Below, in pieces: positions 1-7,390 of a stretch of DNA of 8,588 nucleotides (within the stretch, counting starts at the first letter, position 1; each line of letters starts with the position of its first letter). A model generated the notes under the pieces. It made no database searches, was not told the origin of the DNA, and saw only the letters and a list, made by a program, of their open reading frames with translations. The stretch lies in NCBI GenBank assembly GCA_002334985.1, contig DDBY01000031.1, forward strand, positions 1 through 8,588, read 5' to 3'. A program made the translations under genes and the position numbers. The DNA is from Micavibrio sp. UBA2020. GTDB taxonomy: Bacteria; Pseudomonadota; Alphaproteobacteria; Micavibrionales; UBA2020.

Positions 1-1
1 G

Positions 2-2854
2 GTGCAAAACCGCGTGCAGCAGGCATTGCCGCGTCTGCCCGACATCGTGCGCCAGTTCGGCGTGACGACGGTGAAAAGTGCATCCAACATCACCATGATC
101 GTGCATATCACGTCGCCCGATGGCCGCTATGACACCAATTACCTGCGCAACTTCGCCGTTCTGAACGTCAAAGACCGCATCGCCCGCCTGAACGGTATTG
201 GCGAGGCGCAGGTCTTCGGCGGCGGCGATTACGCCATGCGTATCTGGCTCGACCCAAGCAAGCTTGCGGCGCTCGGCCTTACGGCGGGTGACGCGGTGGC
301 CGCGGTGCGTGAACAAAACGCGCAGGTCGCAGCCGGTATCATCGGCGGGCAACCGCGCGAAGACAAAGGCGCGTTCGAGCTTTTGGTCAATGCCAAGGGG
401 CGTTTGCAGACCGAAGAAGATTTCGCGGGTATCATCCTGAAAACAACCGAAAGCGGCGGTATTATCCGCCTTGGCGATGTGGCGCGCATGGAAATGGGGG
501 CGAATACCTACGCCCTCGGCTCGCTGCTCGACAACAAACAGGCATCGGCTATTGCCGTTTTTCAGGCACCTGAATCAAACGCGCTGCAGCTTGCCAACGA
601 CGTGCGCACGACAATGGCGGAGCTGAAATCCACCGTTTTCCCCGACGGTATCGATTATACCATCGTGTATGACCCGACGCGCTTTGTGCAATCCAGTATC
701 GATGCCGTTGTGACCACGCTGGTCGAGGCCGTCATTCTGGTCGTTATCGTGGTTATCGTGTTCCTGCAAACATGGCGCGCGTCCATCATTCCGCTGCTGG
801 CTGTGCCGGTGTCGGTTGTGGGGACGTTTGCGGTTATGAAGCTGTTCGGCTTTTCCATCAACAACCTGACGCTGTTCGGTCTTGTTCTTTCCATCGGTAT
901 TGTCGTCGATGACGCCATCGTGGTCGTCGAAAACGTGGAGCGGAACATCGAAGAAGGCCTCAACCCGCGTGAAGCCGCCTATAAGGCGATGCAGGAAGTA
1001 TCCGGCCCGATTATCGCGATTGCCCTGACGCTGGGTGCGATTTTCATTCCCGTTGCTTTCGTCAGCGGTCTGACGGGGCAGTTCTATAAACAATTCGCCC
1101 TGACCATCGCGATTTCGATGTTTATTTCCGCCTTCAACTCCCTCACGCTCAGCCCTGCGATGGCGGCCAAGCTGCTGCACGCGCCGGATGCGGAACCTGA
1201 CCGTTTGCAAAAAATCATCGATGCGGGCTTCGGCTGGTTCTTCCGCGGCTTCAACCGGTTTTTCAAGGCGTCGTCCAAAAAATACGAAGCGACCACCGGC
1301 AGCATTGTGCGTCACAAAGTGGGCATGTTCGCGGTTTATCTGGCGCTTATCGCGGGCTCGGTCGTTTTGTTCAACATCACGCCGCGCGGCTATGTGCCGG
1401 CGCAGGATAAACAATATCTTGTCGCCTTCGCGCAGCTGCCGTCGGGCGCCAATTTGCAGCGCACCGAAGAAGTCATTCGCCGCATGAGCGATATCGCCAT
1501 GAAAACGCCGGGCGTGCAAAACGCCGTCGCTTTCCCGGGGCTGTCCATCAACGGTTTTGCGGCAAGTTCGAGCGCGGGGATTGTTTTCATGACCCTCGAC
1601 CCGTTTGAAAAACGCACCACGCCCGACCTTTACGGCCCCGTGATTGCCGAAAAGCTGATGGGGCAGCTGGGCATGGCGATTGAAGACGCCTTCGTCGGTG
1701 TATTCCCGCCGCCCGCAGTCGATGGTCTTGGCACCATCGGCGGTTTCCGCCTGCAAATTCAGGACCGCGGCGATTTGGGAGACGAAGCGCTTTATGGCGC
1801 CTTGATGGCCGCGCAGATGAAAGCTTGGCAAACGCCGCAGCTGGCGGGCGTTTTCTCCAGTTATCAAATCAACGTGCCGCAGCTGTTCGTCGATATCGAC
1901 CGTGACCGCGCCAAGCAACTGGGCATCCCGCTCAGCAATATATACGAGGCGCTGCAGGTCTATCTCGGTTCTTACTACATCAACGACTTCAACCGTTTTG
2001 GCCGCACCTATCAGGTGATTGCGCAGGCGGATGCGCCGTTCCGTATGGATGCGGCGGATATCGCGCAGCTCAAAACCCGCAATCTGGCGGGGGAGATGGT
2101 GCCGCTCGGCAGTGTGCTCAGCGTCAAGCAAAGCTACGGCCCCGACAGTGCATCGCGCTATAACCTGTTCCGCACGGCCGAGCTGAACGGCGGCCCCGCG
2201 CCCGGTTTCTCGTCGGGCGAGGCGGAAACGGCGATGGTGAACATCCTGCGCGAAGTCCTGCCCCCCGGCATGGATTTCGAATGGACGGAGCTGAAGTATC
2301 AGGAAATTCTTGCAGGCAATACGGCGATTTATATTTTCCCGCTTTGCATTTTCCTCGTGTTCCTCGTGCTCGCGGCGCAGTATGAAAGCCTTATCCTGCC
2401 GCTGGCCATCATCATGATTGCGCCTGCTGTTACGCTCAGCGCCGTCTTCGGTGTCTGGTGGACGGGCGGGGATAACAATATCTTCACCCAAATCGGGATA
2501 TTGGTGGTGCTGGGGCTTGCGTGCAAGAACGCCATCCTTATCGTCGAATTCGCGCGCGAACTGGAACTGGCGGGCGAAGAGACGGTGAAGGCCGCAATGA
2601 CCGCGTGCCGCATGCGTCTGCGCCCCATTCTGATGACGTCGTTTGCCTTCATCATGGGTGTGGTGCCGCTGGTGCTGTCAACCGGTGCGGGTGCGGAAAT
2701 GCGCCAGGCCATCGGCGTTACCGTGTTTTCGGGCATGATTGGCGTGACGTTCATGGGGCTGTTCCTGACGCCGCTGTTCTATGTATTCCTGCGTAAACTT
2801 TCCGGCCGCAAGCTGACCAGTTTGCATCCCGTGCCGGTTCTGAAGGTGCATTAA
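2..2854 (+). CDS. RND efflux transporter, HAE1 family, MexF/OqxB-like (5' partial)
   Basis: Inner-membrane proton-driven pump subunit of a tripartite multidrug exporter. The 950 visible residues align by eye with AcrB/MexF from about AcrB residue 105, so the first transmembrane helix and the start of the first porter domain lie outside the window; the GTG at the edge is an internal Val codon, not a start. Visible in order: porter subdomains (about 1-230, with AMRIWLDP and QNAQVAAG), TM2-TM4 (about 236-309), the proton-relay pair D303-D304 in VVDDAIVVVENVE (AcrB D407/D408), the second periplasmic loop, and the C-terminal helices with the relay lysine K842 in GLACKNAIL (AcrB K940) and RMRLRPILMTS. 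The phrases GLGTIGGF, NDFNRFGRTYQV, GGDNNIFTQIG (822-832) and STGAGAEMR match the MexF/OqxB branch better than AcrB. The C-terminus looks complete. Substrates cannot be read from sequence. It is followed one base later by its outer-membrane partner. Confidence 0.95.
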   Translation: MQNRVQQALPRLPDIVRQFGVTTVKSASNITMIVHITSPDGRYDTNYLRNFAVLNVKDRIARLNGIGEAQVFGGGDYAMRIWLDPSKLAALGLTAGDAVAAVREQNAQVAAGIIGGQPREDKGAFELLVNAKGRLQTEEDFAGIILKTTESGGIIRLGDVARMEMGANTYALGSLLDNKQASAIAVFQAPESNALQLANDVRTTMAELKSTVFPDGIDYTIVYDPTRFVQSSIDAVVTTLVEAVILVVIVVIVFLQTWRASIIPLLAVPVSVVGTFAVMKLFGFSINNLTLFGLVLSIGIVVDDAIVVVENVERNIEEGLNPREAAYKAMQEVSGPIIAIALTLGAIFIPVAFVSGLTGQFYKQFALTIAISMFISAFNSLTLSPAMAAKLLHAPDAEPDRLQKIIDAGFGWFFRGFNRFFKASSKKYEATTGSIVRHKVGMFAVYLALIAGSVVLFNITPRGYVPAQDKQYLVAFAQLPSGANLQRTEEVIRRMSDIAMKTPGVQNAVAFPGLSINGFAASSSAGIVFMTLDPFEKRTTPDLYGPVIAEKLMGQLGMAIEDAFVGVFPPPAVDGLGTIGGFRLQIQDRGDLGDEALYGALMAAQMKAWQTPQLAGVFSSYQINVPQLFVDIDRDRAKQLGIPLSNIYEALQVYLGSYYINDFNRFGRTYQVIAQADAPFRMDAADIAQLKTRNLAGEMVPLGSVLSVKQSYGPDSASRYNLFRTAELNGGPAPGFSSGEAETAMVNILREVLPPGMDFEWTELKYQEILAGNTAIYIFPLCIFLVFLVLAAQYESLILPLAIIMIAPAVTLSAVFGVWWTGGDNNIFTQIGILVVLGLACKNAILIVEFARELELAGEETVKAAMTACRMRLRPILMTSFAFIMGVVPLVLSTGAGAEMRQAIGVTVFSGMIGVTFMGLFLTPLFYVFLRKLSGRKLTSLHPVPVLKVH

Positions 2855-2855
2855 G

Positions 2856-4346
2856 ATGAAAAAACTTATCATCGCGCTCGCGCTCACAACTGCCCTTGGT
2901 GTGCCGCTTTCCGGTTGCAACCTTGCGCCCGATTTCAAATTGCCCGAAACGGCCAAGGCGGAACAATTCCGCGAAGCCGAAGACCTGAAGGTCACGGGCA
3001 AGTGGAAAGTGGGCGAACCCGCCGCGCATATCGACCGCGGCGCATGGTGGAAAGTGTTCAAAGACCCCGCGCTTGATAAACTGCAGGCCGAAGCGGCCGA
3101 TGGCAACCTGACAGTGCAGGCGATGGAAGCGCGCGTACGTCAATCGCGCGCCGCGGCGGGGCAGGCACGCGCCGGTTTCTTTCCGGATATTGATGGCAAT
3201 GCATCGGCCACGCGCCAAAAACCCAATGCGGTTGCGCGCGGCATGGCGCCCGGCAGCGAGCTGGCGATTGAAAACAGCCTCAAGACCGGCCTGACGCTCA
3301 GCTACGAACTGGATTTGTTCGGCCGCGTGCGCAACCGTAACAAGGCGGCGAAAGCCGAAGCGCTCAATGCCGAGGCGATGCTGCAAAGCATGCGCCTTGC
3401 CATGCAGGCGGACGTGGCGGATTTGTATTTCCTGATCCGCGCGCTCGACCGTGAACGCGGGGTGTTGTCGGTATCGGTCGGCCTGCGCGAAGATGGTTTG
3501 AAAATTCTCAAAAAACGCCTCGATATCGGTACGATTACGGAGCTGGATATCGCCGAGGCGACGGTCGATCTTGAAAACACCCGCATACAGTATCAGGACG
3601 TCATCCAGCAGCGCAAAGAGGCGGAACACGCCCTCGCGCTGCTGCTGGGCAAGGCGCCGGGCGAGTTTTCGCTGAAACCGTCGGAACTGCCGCGCCGTAT
3701 TCCGGTCATTCCGGCGGGCGTGCCGTCCAGCGTGCTGGAACGCCGCCCCGATATCGCCGCCGCGCAATATAAACTGGCCGCGGAAAACGCGCGCATCGGT
3801 GTGGCGAAGGCATCGTTCTTCCCCACCTTGTCGCTGACGGGGAACGCGGGGGTTGAATCCAACGTCATGTCGAACCTGTTTCAATGGTCGAGCCGCACCT
3901 GGGCCATCGGCCCCATGCTGACGCTGCCGATTTTTGCGGGCGGGGAGAATATCAAGGCGCTGGATCGTCAAAAAGCCGTCTACGAAGAAGCCGTGGCCGA
4001 TTACCGCCAGAGCGTGCTGGTCGCCTTCCGCGATGTCGAAAACAGCTTGTCGCGCCTGAAAACCCTGTCGCGTCAGGCATCGTCGCAGGCCGTGGCCGAA
4101 AGCGCGGCCAAACGTGCGTCGGAGCTGGCGGGGATGCGCTACGAAAACGGCGACGTCGGCTATCTGGAAGCGATTACCGCGCGCCGCAGCGCGCTTGAGG
4201 CGCAGCGCAGCGGTATTCAGATTCAGGGTGAACGTTTGCGCGAAACCGTGCGCCTGATACGCGCTATCGGCGGCAGTTGGACGCCGGCCACCGTGCCTGC
4301 GCCGGAAACGGGCGTGAAAAAAACCGAACAAAAGAAAAAAGATTGA
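2856..4346 (+). CDS. RND efflux outer-membrane lipoprotein, NodT/OprN family
   Basis: Outer-membrane channel (TolC-like factor) that completes the exit duct for the upstream RND pump. The 496-residue length is normal for the family. The first 21 residues form a lipoprotein signal: MKK, a hydrophobic stretch, then the lipobox LSGC with the acylated Cys at position 21. Asn follows at +2, not Asp, consistent with transfer to the outer membrane. Two OEP repeats follow; signature segments are SYELDLFGRVRN (149-160), a standard feature of the first repeat, and LERRPDIAAAQ (from about 294) leading to AKASFFPTLSLTG in the second. Long Ala/Glu/Arg-rich helices between them fit the periplasmic alpha-barrel. 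The C-terminal tail is Lys-rich (VKKTEQKKKD). The ATG lies one base after the pump stop, with GAAGG at 2842-2846 as a plausible ribosome-binding site, so the two are translationally coupled. Confidence 0.93.
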   Translation: MKKLIIALALTTALGVPLSGCNLAPDFKLPETAKAEQFREAEDLKVTGKWKVGEPAAHIDRGAWWKVFKDPALDKLQAEAADGNLTVQAMEARVRQSRAAAGQARAGFFPDIDGNASATRQKPNAVARGMAPGSELAIENSLKTGLTLSYELDLFGRVRNRNKAAKAEALNAEAMLQSMRLAMQADVADLYFLIRALDRERGVLSVSVGLREDGLKILKKRLDIGTITELDIAEATVDLENTRIQYQDVIQQRKEAEHALALLLGKAPGEFSLKPSELPRRIPVIPAGVPSSVLERRPDIAAAQYKLAAENARIGVAKASFFPTLSLTGNAGVESNVMSNLFQWSSRTWAIGPMLTLPIFAGGENIKALDRQKAVYEEAVADYRQSVLVAFRDVENSLSRLKTLSRQASSQAVAESAAKRASELAGMRYENGDVGYLEAITARRSALEAQRSGIQIQGERLRETVRLIRAIGGSWTPATVPAPETGVKKTEQKKKD

Positions 4347-4347
4347 T

Positions 4348-4959
4348 ATGAAGACACAAGGTTTGAGCGATGCGGAAATAGAATCCCGCCTTGCCGCGCC
4401 CGGCGCGGGCGTGCCGTGGTATGTGCGGCTGGTCATGCGGCATTACATCGGCCCCTGTGTGGCGGCCAAGGCGGATTGGGCGGACGTATCACAGCGTTTT
4501 GCCGATACGAACGGCGCGCTGCTGGCGATTGCCGAGAAAATGGATAACGGCCAGCTGCAAAAACGCGTGCTGGTGCCGCGCCTGCGCGGCCTCGAAGACA
4601 GCTCTCGCTATTGGTCTGCCGCCATGACGCTGGAACATCTGATGATTGTCGGCACGGGCATGCGCGATATCATCATCCGCTTGTCGCAAGGGCAGGTGCC
4701 GCCCGGCCGTGCCGATACCGCGCGCGTGAAGCCGCTGGGCAAGCTGCCCGCGCAAACCGTTTTGGCGAATTATAAATCTTTTATATCGACGCTGATGCCG
4801 CAAATCGAAACGGCGGTGCCGCCGGAAAAGCGGGATAGCGCGCTCACCTACGCGCATCCCTGGTTTGGCGGGTTTACGCTGCGCCAGTGGCATTGGCTTT
4901 TGGCGGAACACAACGCCATTCACCTGCGCCAGTTGCAGGAAATCGCCGCGCGGATTTAA
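4348..4959 (+). CDS. DinB-superfamily protein (putative metal-binding four-helix bundle)
   Basis: A 203-residue soluble protein with no signal peptide or membrane segment. It resembles the DinB/YfiT-like fold, a four-helix bundle that usually carries three metal-binding histidines. Candidate ligands are H97 in TLEHLMIVG and H188 and H192 in AEHNAIHLRQL near the C-terminus; the HxxxH spacing followed by LRQLQEI is typical of the last helix of the family. Known members include thiol-dependent transferases (for example bacillithiol- or mycothiol-dependent enzymes), but most have no assigned reaction, and none can be assigned here. The ATG is one base after the stop of the outer-membrane lipoprotein gene, and the A/G-rich AAAGAAAAAAG just upstream can serve as ribosome-binding site, so it belongs to the efflux operon. 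It is the last gene of that operon; the next gene is convergent. Confidence 0.75.
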   Translation: MKTQGLSDAEIESRLAAPGAGVPWYVRLVMRHYIGPCVAAKADWADVSQRFADTNGALLAIAEKMDNGQLQKRVLVPRLRGLEDSSRYWSAAMTLEHLMIVGTGMRDIIIRLSQGQVPPGRADTARVKPLGKLPAQTVLANYKSFISTLMPQIETAVPPEKRDSALTYAHPWFGGFTLRQWHWLLAEHNAIHLRQLQEIAARI

Positions 4960-4989
4960 GGCGGCTGCTGGGCGGGACGGCGCGCGTTG

Positions 4990-5086
4990 CTGGACACCGG
5001 CCTGCGCCGGTGTGACGTGCGGTTCTGCGCTAACGAAGAATGCGCAGTAAAAATAAGCTGTCACACCGGCGCAGGCCGGTGTCTAG
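4990..5086. repeat. Inverted pair of 24-bp palindromic repeats between convergent genes
   Basis: Two copies of the same element, at 4993-5016 and 5060-5083, are perfect reverse complements over 24 bases, and over 27 with one mismatch. Each copy is itself a hairpin: arm ACACCGGC, a 4-base loop (CTGC or GCAG), arm GCCGGTGT (4994-5013 and 5063-5082). The 43-base spacer contains a further small hairpin, CTGCGC (5025-5030) with GCGCAG (5042-5047). In translation the element reads TPAQAGVQ-like on one strand and CHTGAGRC-like on the other, a signature of dispersed intergenic repeats seen in many proteobacterial genomes. The location, between two convergent stops, fits a transcription barrier, a transposition-derived repeat, or both. 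Copy number in the genome is unknown from this window. Confidence 0.85.
5049..5083 (-). terminator. Probable intrinsic terminator of cysE
   Basis: Read on the minus strand, the copy-2 hairpin (arms 5082-5075 and 5070-5063, GC-rich, 4-base loop) lies about 20 bases past the cysE stop. Six bases after it comes TTATTTTT (5056-5049). A GC-rich stem followed by a T-rich run is the layout of a rho-independent terminator, although the gap between stem and T-run is slightly long. On the plus strand, the copy-1 hairpin after the DinB-like gene has no T-run, so termination there would depend on the larger stem-loop or on Rho. Confidence 0.5.
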
Positions 5087-5102
5087 ATGGTCTCATCTAT
5101 CT

Positions 5103-5861
5103 TCAGATAATCCGCGCCGGTGTTCCTGCGGCGGTCGCGCCGGCGGGGACGGATTTTACAACCACGCTGCCCGCGGCGATTTTTGCGCCCGCGCCAATCT
5201 CGATATTGCCCAAAATCGTAGCGCCCGCGCCGATTTGTGCGCCCTGGCGCACTTTGGGGTGGCGGTCTTCGGGGGCGAAGGCGCGGCCGCCCAGCGTCAC
5301 GCCGTGCCAGAACAAAACATCGTCTTCGACAACGGCGGTTTCGCCAATCACAATGCCTGTCGCGTGGTCGAACATGATGCCGCAGCCGATGCGCGCGGCG
5401 GGGTGAATATCAACGCCGAACAAATCCGACACGCGGTTTTGAACAAGCAGCGCCAGCGGCTGCCGCCCGTGATGCCACAGGTCATGCGCAAGGCGGTGGC
5501 ATTGCAGTGCGTGAAATCCTTTGAAAAACAAAAACGGGCGCAGCGCGTCATGCGCGGCGGGGTCGTTGGCCAAAACCGTTTGCATGTCGCGCACGATTTT
5601 ACCGCCAAGCGTCTCCGCACCGCGCAGCCATAGCGCGGCATAGGCGTCGCGGAAAACACTGGCGGGGAAATGTGGCGTTTGCAGTTTTTGCGAAAGCAGC
5701 CTGCCCATGGCATCGCCCAGATGCGCGGCGGACAGAATCGTATCCGTCAAAAACGGCGCGAAGACGGCATCTTCGGCGGCGAGTTTTTCTGCTGCACTGC
5801 GCAATGAAACCCAGAGCGTTTGCGGGGTCTGGTTTGAAAGGGGGGCTTGTTCCTGCTTCAT
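5103..5861 (-). CDS. cysE: Serine O-acetyltransferase
   Basis: Transfers acetyl from acetyl-CoA to L-serine to give O-acetylserine, the activated acceptor for cysteine synthesis; cytosolic. The protein has an N-terminal helical SATase domain (about 15-125) followed by a left-handed beta-helix of hexapeptide repeats. Signature segments are GVDIHPAARIG, MFDHATGIVIGETAVVEDDV, VTLGG, DRHPKVRQGAQIGAGA and NIEIGAGAKIAAGSVV. Numbered from the ATG, D151 and H166 match the catalytic Asp143/His158 pair of E. coli CysE, and H201 matches His193. I chose the ATG at 5861-5859 (252 residues); a TTG at 5867-5865 in the same frame would add two residues. Neither has a strong Shine-Dalgarno. The protein stops right after PARII and lacks the roughly 30-residue tail of E. 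coli CysE. It is divergent from the cystathionine beta-synthase operon. Confidence 0.94.
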   Translation of the reverse strand: MKQEQAPLSNQTPQTLWVSLRSAAEKLAAEDAVFAPFLTDTILSAAHLGDAMGRLLSQKLQTPHFPASVFRDAYAALWLRGAETLGGKIVRDMQTVLANDPAAHDALRPFLFFKGFHALQCHRLAHDLWHHGRQPLALLVQNRVSDLFGVDIHPAARIGCGIMFDHATGIVIGETAVVEDDVLFWHGVTLGGRAFAPEDRHPKVRQGAQIGAGATILGNIEIGAGAKIAAGSVVVKSVPAGATAAGTPARII

Positions 5862-5878
5862 GTTCAAGGTTTTAGCCA

Positions 5879-5884
5879 GTTATA
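5879..5884 (-). promoter_or_regulatory. Candidate -10 element of the cysE promoter
   Basis: TATAAC on the minus strand matches five of six bases of the sigma-70 -10 consensus and lies 17 bp upstream of the cysE ATG. The hexamer 17 bp further upstream (AAGATT, 5907-5902) is a poor -35, so activity may be weak or need an activator. The adjacent palindrome would overlap that -35. Confidence 0.3.
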
Positions 5885-5896
5885 AAGGCCGAGTCA

Positions 5897-5912
5897 CGCG
5901 CAATCTTGCGCG
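5897..5912. promoter_or_regulatory. 16-bp palindrome, candidate operator
   Basis: CGCGCAA at 5897-5903 and TTGCGCG at 5906-5912 are perfect 7-bp inverted arms around a 2-bp centre (TC). The site sits in the divergent region, 36 bp upstream of the cysE ATG and overlapping the position expected for the cysE -35 element. Its symmetry and place fit a dimeric repressor or activator site that could control cysE and possibly the opposite operon. No regulator gene is in the window and the binding protein is unknown. As RNA it would make only a very tight-looped hairpin, so a DNA-level role is more likely. Confidence 0.4.
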
Positions 5913-5947
5913 CGGATATTCGGGTAAAGCGTGCGCGGCGAAAAAGT

Positions 5948-5976
5948 TTTACTTTGCGCATAATGCTTTATAAAAT
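5948..5976 (+). promoter_or_regulatory. Candidate sigma-70-type promoter of the CBS-CGL operon
   Basis: TTTACT (5948-5953, four of six to TTGACA) and TAAAAT (5971-5976, five of six to TATAAT) are separated by 17 bp. An overlapping TATAAA at 5969-5974 is an alternative -10. Transcription would start near 5983 and leave a leader of about 22 bases, too short for a riboswitch. An AAGAGA stretch at 5994-5999 gives a modest ribosome-binding site five bases before the ATG at 6005. Confidence 0.45.
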
Positions 5977-6004
5977 CAGCAAAATTTCAACATAAGAGAC
6001 CGCC

Positions 6005-7390
6005 ATGACCAACCAGCCGCCCGCCATTTTGCAGCTCATCGGCAATACGCCGCTTGTCGAGATTACCCGCATCGATACGGGCCCTTGCCGCCTGTTCGCC
6101 AAGCTGGAATCGCAAAACCCTGGCGGCTCTATCAAAGACCGCATCGCCCGCCAGATGATTGACGCGGCGGAGAAGGAGGGCAAGCTGAAGCCCGGCGGCA
6201 CGATTATCGAAGCGACAGCCGGCAACACCGGCCTTGGCCTTACGCTTATCGGTGCGCTCAAAGGATACAAAGTCATTCTGGTCGTGCCCGATAAAATGTC
6301 GCGGGAGAAAATTTTCCACTGCAAAGCCATGGGCGCCGACGTGCGCGTGGCGCGCAGCGACGTCGTGCGCGGCCATCCGGAATATTATCAGGATGTCGCG
6401 GCGCGTATCGCCAAGGAAACCGGCGGTTTTTACGTCAACCAATTCGCCAACCCGGCCAACGTGGCGGCGCATTTCGAATATACCGCGCCTGAAATTTTGA
6501 CGCAGATGGAAGGCGATGTGGATGTCATCATCTGCGGCGTCGGCTCCGGCGGTACGCTGACAGGCATCGGCAATTACATGAAAAAACACAGCCCCAAAAC
6601 CGAAATGATTTTGGCGGACCCCGCGGGCTCCATCCTTGCCCCGCTGGTGAACGAGGGCAAGACGGTCGAGCCCGGCTCGTGGCTGGTCGAAGGCATCGGC
6701 GAAGATTTTATTCCCGATATTCTTGATATGTCGCTGACCCAAAAAGCCTATACGATTACGGACGAGGAAAGCCTCGCCACTGCGCGCGAACTGCTTTTGA
6801 AAGAAGGCATTCTGGCAGGCCCGTCGTCGGGCACGCTGGCCGCCGCTGCGCTGAAATACTGCCGCGAACAGAAAGAGCCCAAGCGCGTCGTGACGCTGAT
6901 TTGCGACCGCGGCGACAAGTATCTTTCGAAGACCTTCAGCGATTTCTGGCTGTCGGAGCAGGGCTTCACCCCGCGCAAGCCCACGGGCGCTATCGAAGAC
7001 CTCGTCATGCGCCGCCACGATGCCGGCGATACGATTTTCGTGCGCGCGACAGACCCTCTGAAAACGGCTTATAAACGCATGCGCTTTGCCGACGTGTCGC
7101 AGCTTCCGGTGCTCGACGAAGCTGCAAAGCGTCTGGTCGGCGTGGTCGATGAAAAAACGCTGCTGAACCGCATGACCATGGGCGATAAAAATTCGTCCAT
7201 GTCCGGCACGGTTGCCGATGTGATGCGCGAAGCCGCGCCCGTGCTGCCCAAGGATACGCCGATTGAAACCGCCGCGCCGCTTTTGCAGCAGGGCGGCGCC
7301 ATCATGGTGGTGGACGATGATAAATTCCTGGGCGTCGTTACGCGCGTCGATATGCTTAACCATCTTTATCTGAAAGGTCAGGTCGCCTGA
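6005..7390 (+). CDS. Cystathionine beta-synthase-type PLP enzyme with C-terminal CBS domain pair
   Basis: Fold-type II PLP enzyme of 461 residues, cytosolic. It most likely condenses homocysteine with serine or O-acetylserine to cystathionine. The catalytic part (about 6-321) shows LIGNTPLV, the Schiff-base lysine K44 in NPGGSIKDR, the substrate loop EATAGNTGLG (69-78), the PLP-phosphate loop GVGSGGT (178-184) and GPSSG (272-276). DPAGSIL (205-211) and VEGIGEDFIP (228-237) match eukaryotic and bacterial cystathionine beta-synthases (human has VEGIGYDFIP) and argue against a plain CysK/CysM cysteine synthase. Residues about 333-393 and 402-458 form two CBS motifs, a Bateman module that binds adenosyl ligands such as S-adenosylmethionine in some relatives. 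The N-terminal heme-binding extension of human CBS is absent. Its stop overlaps the next start by one base. An OAS-using enzyme of the MccA or OCBS type cannot be excluded. Confidence 0.85.
   Translation: MTNQPPAILQLIGNTPLVEITRIDTGPCRLFAKLESQNPGGSIKDRIARQMIDAAEKEGKLKPGGTIIEATAGNTGLGLTLIGALKGYKVILVVPDKMSREKIFHCKAMGADVRVARSDVVRGHPEYYQDVAARIAKETGGFYVNQFANPANVAAHFEYTAPEILTQMEGDVDVIICGVGSGGTLTGIGNYMKKHSPKTEMILADPAGSILAPLVNEGKTVEPGSWLVEGIGEDFIPDILDMSLTQKAYTITDEESLATARELLLKEGILAGPSSGTLAAAALKYCREQKEPKRVVTLICDRGDKYLSKTFSDFWLSEQGFTPRKPTGAIEDLVMRRHDAGDTIFVRATDPLKTAYKRMRFADVSQLPVLDEAAKRLVGVVDEKTLLNRMTMGDKNSSMSGTVADVMREAAPVLPKDTPIETAAPLLQQGGAIMVVDDDKFLGVVTRVDMLNHLYLKGQVA

Larger units (their letters stand above)
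5862..6004. promoter_or_regulatory. Divergent regulatory region between cysE and the CBS-CGL operon
   Basis: This 143-bp gap separates two oppositely transcribed starts of one pathway and must hold both promoters. It is locally AT-rich next to the right-hand gene (5941-5995), in contrast with the GC-rich coding DNA around it, and carries a short palindrome near its left side. I saw no riboswitch-like fold; in particular nothing convincingly matched a SAM-II aptamer, though that was judged by eye only. Confidence 0.7.

Noticed and set aside
2..4. GTG at the left edge as the true start of the RND gene
   Set aside because: The encoded sequence aligns from about residue 105 of AcrB and lacks TM1, so this is an internal codon of a gene cut by the window edge.
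575..2491. 638-codon open frame on the minus strand
   Set aside because: It lies wholly antisense to the RND pump. Its product is rich in Arg, His, Asp and Gln with no domain or hydrophobic pattern, as expected from the complement of GC-rich coding DNA.
2751..4436. 561-codon open frame on the minus strand
   Set aside because: It is antisense to the outer-membrane lipoprotein gene, spans three plus-strand genes, and has a low-complexity Arg/Gly/His-rich product.
5084..5099. Small hairpin TAGATG/CATCTA next to repeat copy 2
   Set aside because: It has only a 6-bp, AT-containing stem and no adjacent T-run. It may simply be insertion-site sequence and is not strong enough to list as a separate element.
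4987..5406. Plus-strand open frames running through the repeats into the cysE region
   Set aside because: The TPAQAGVQ-like and CHTGAGRC-like peptides come from the palindromic repeat, and the rest is antisense to cysE.
5862..6004. SAM riboswitch upstream of the transsulfuration operon
   Set aside because: The predicted leader of about 22 bases is too short for an aptamer, and no SAM-II-like pseudoknot pattern was visible by eye.
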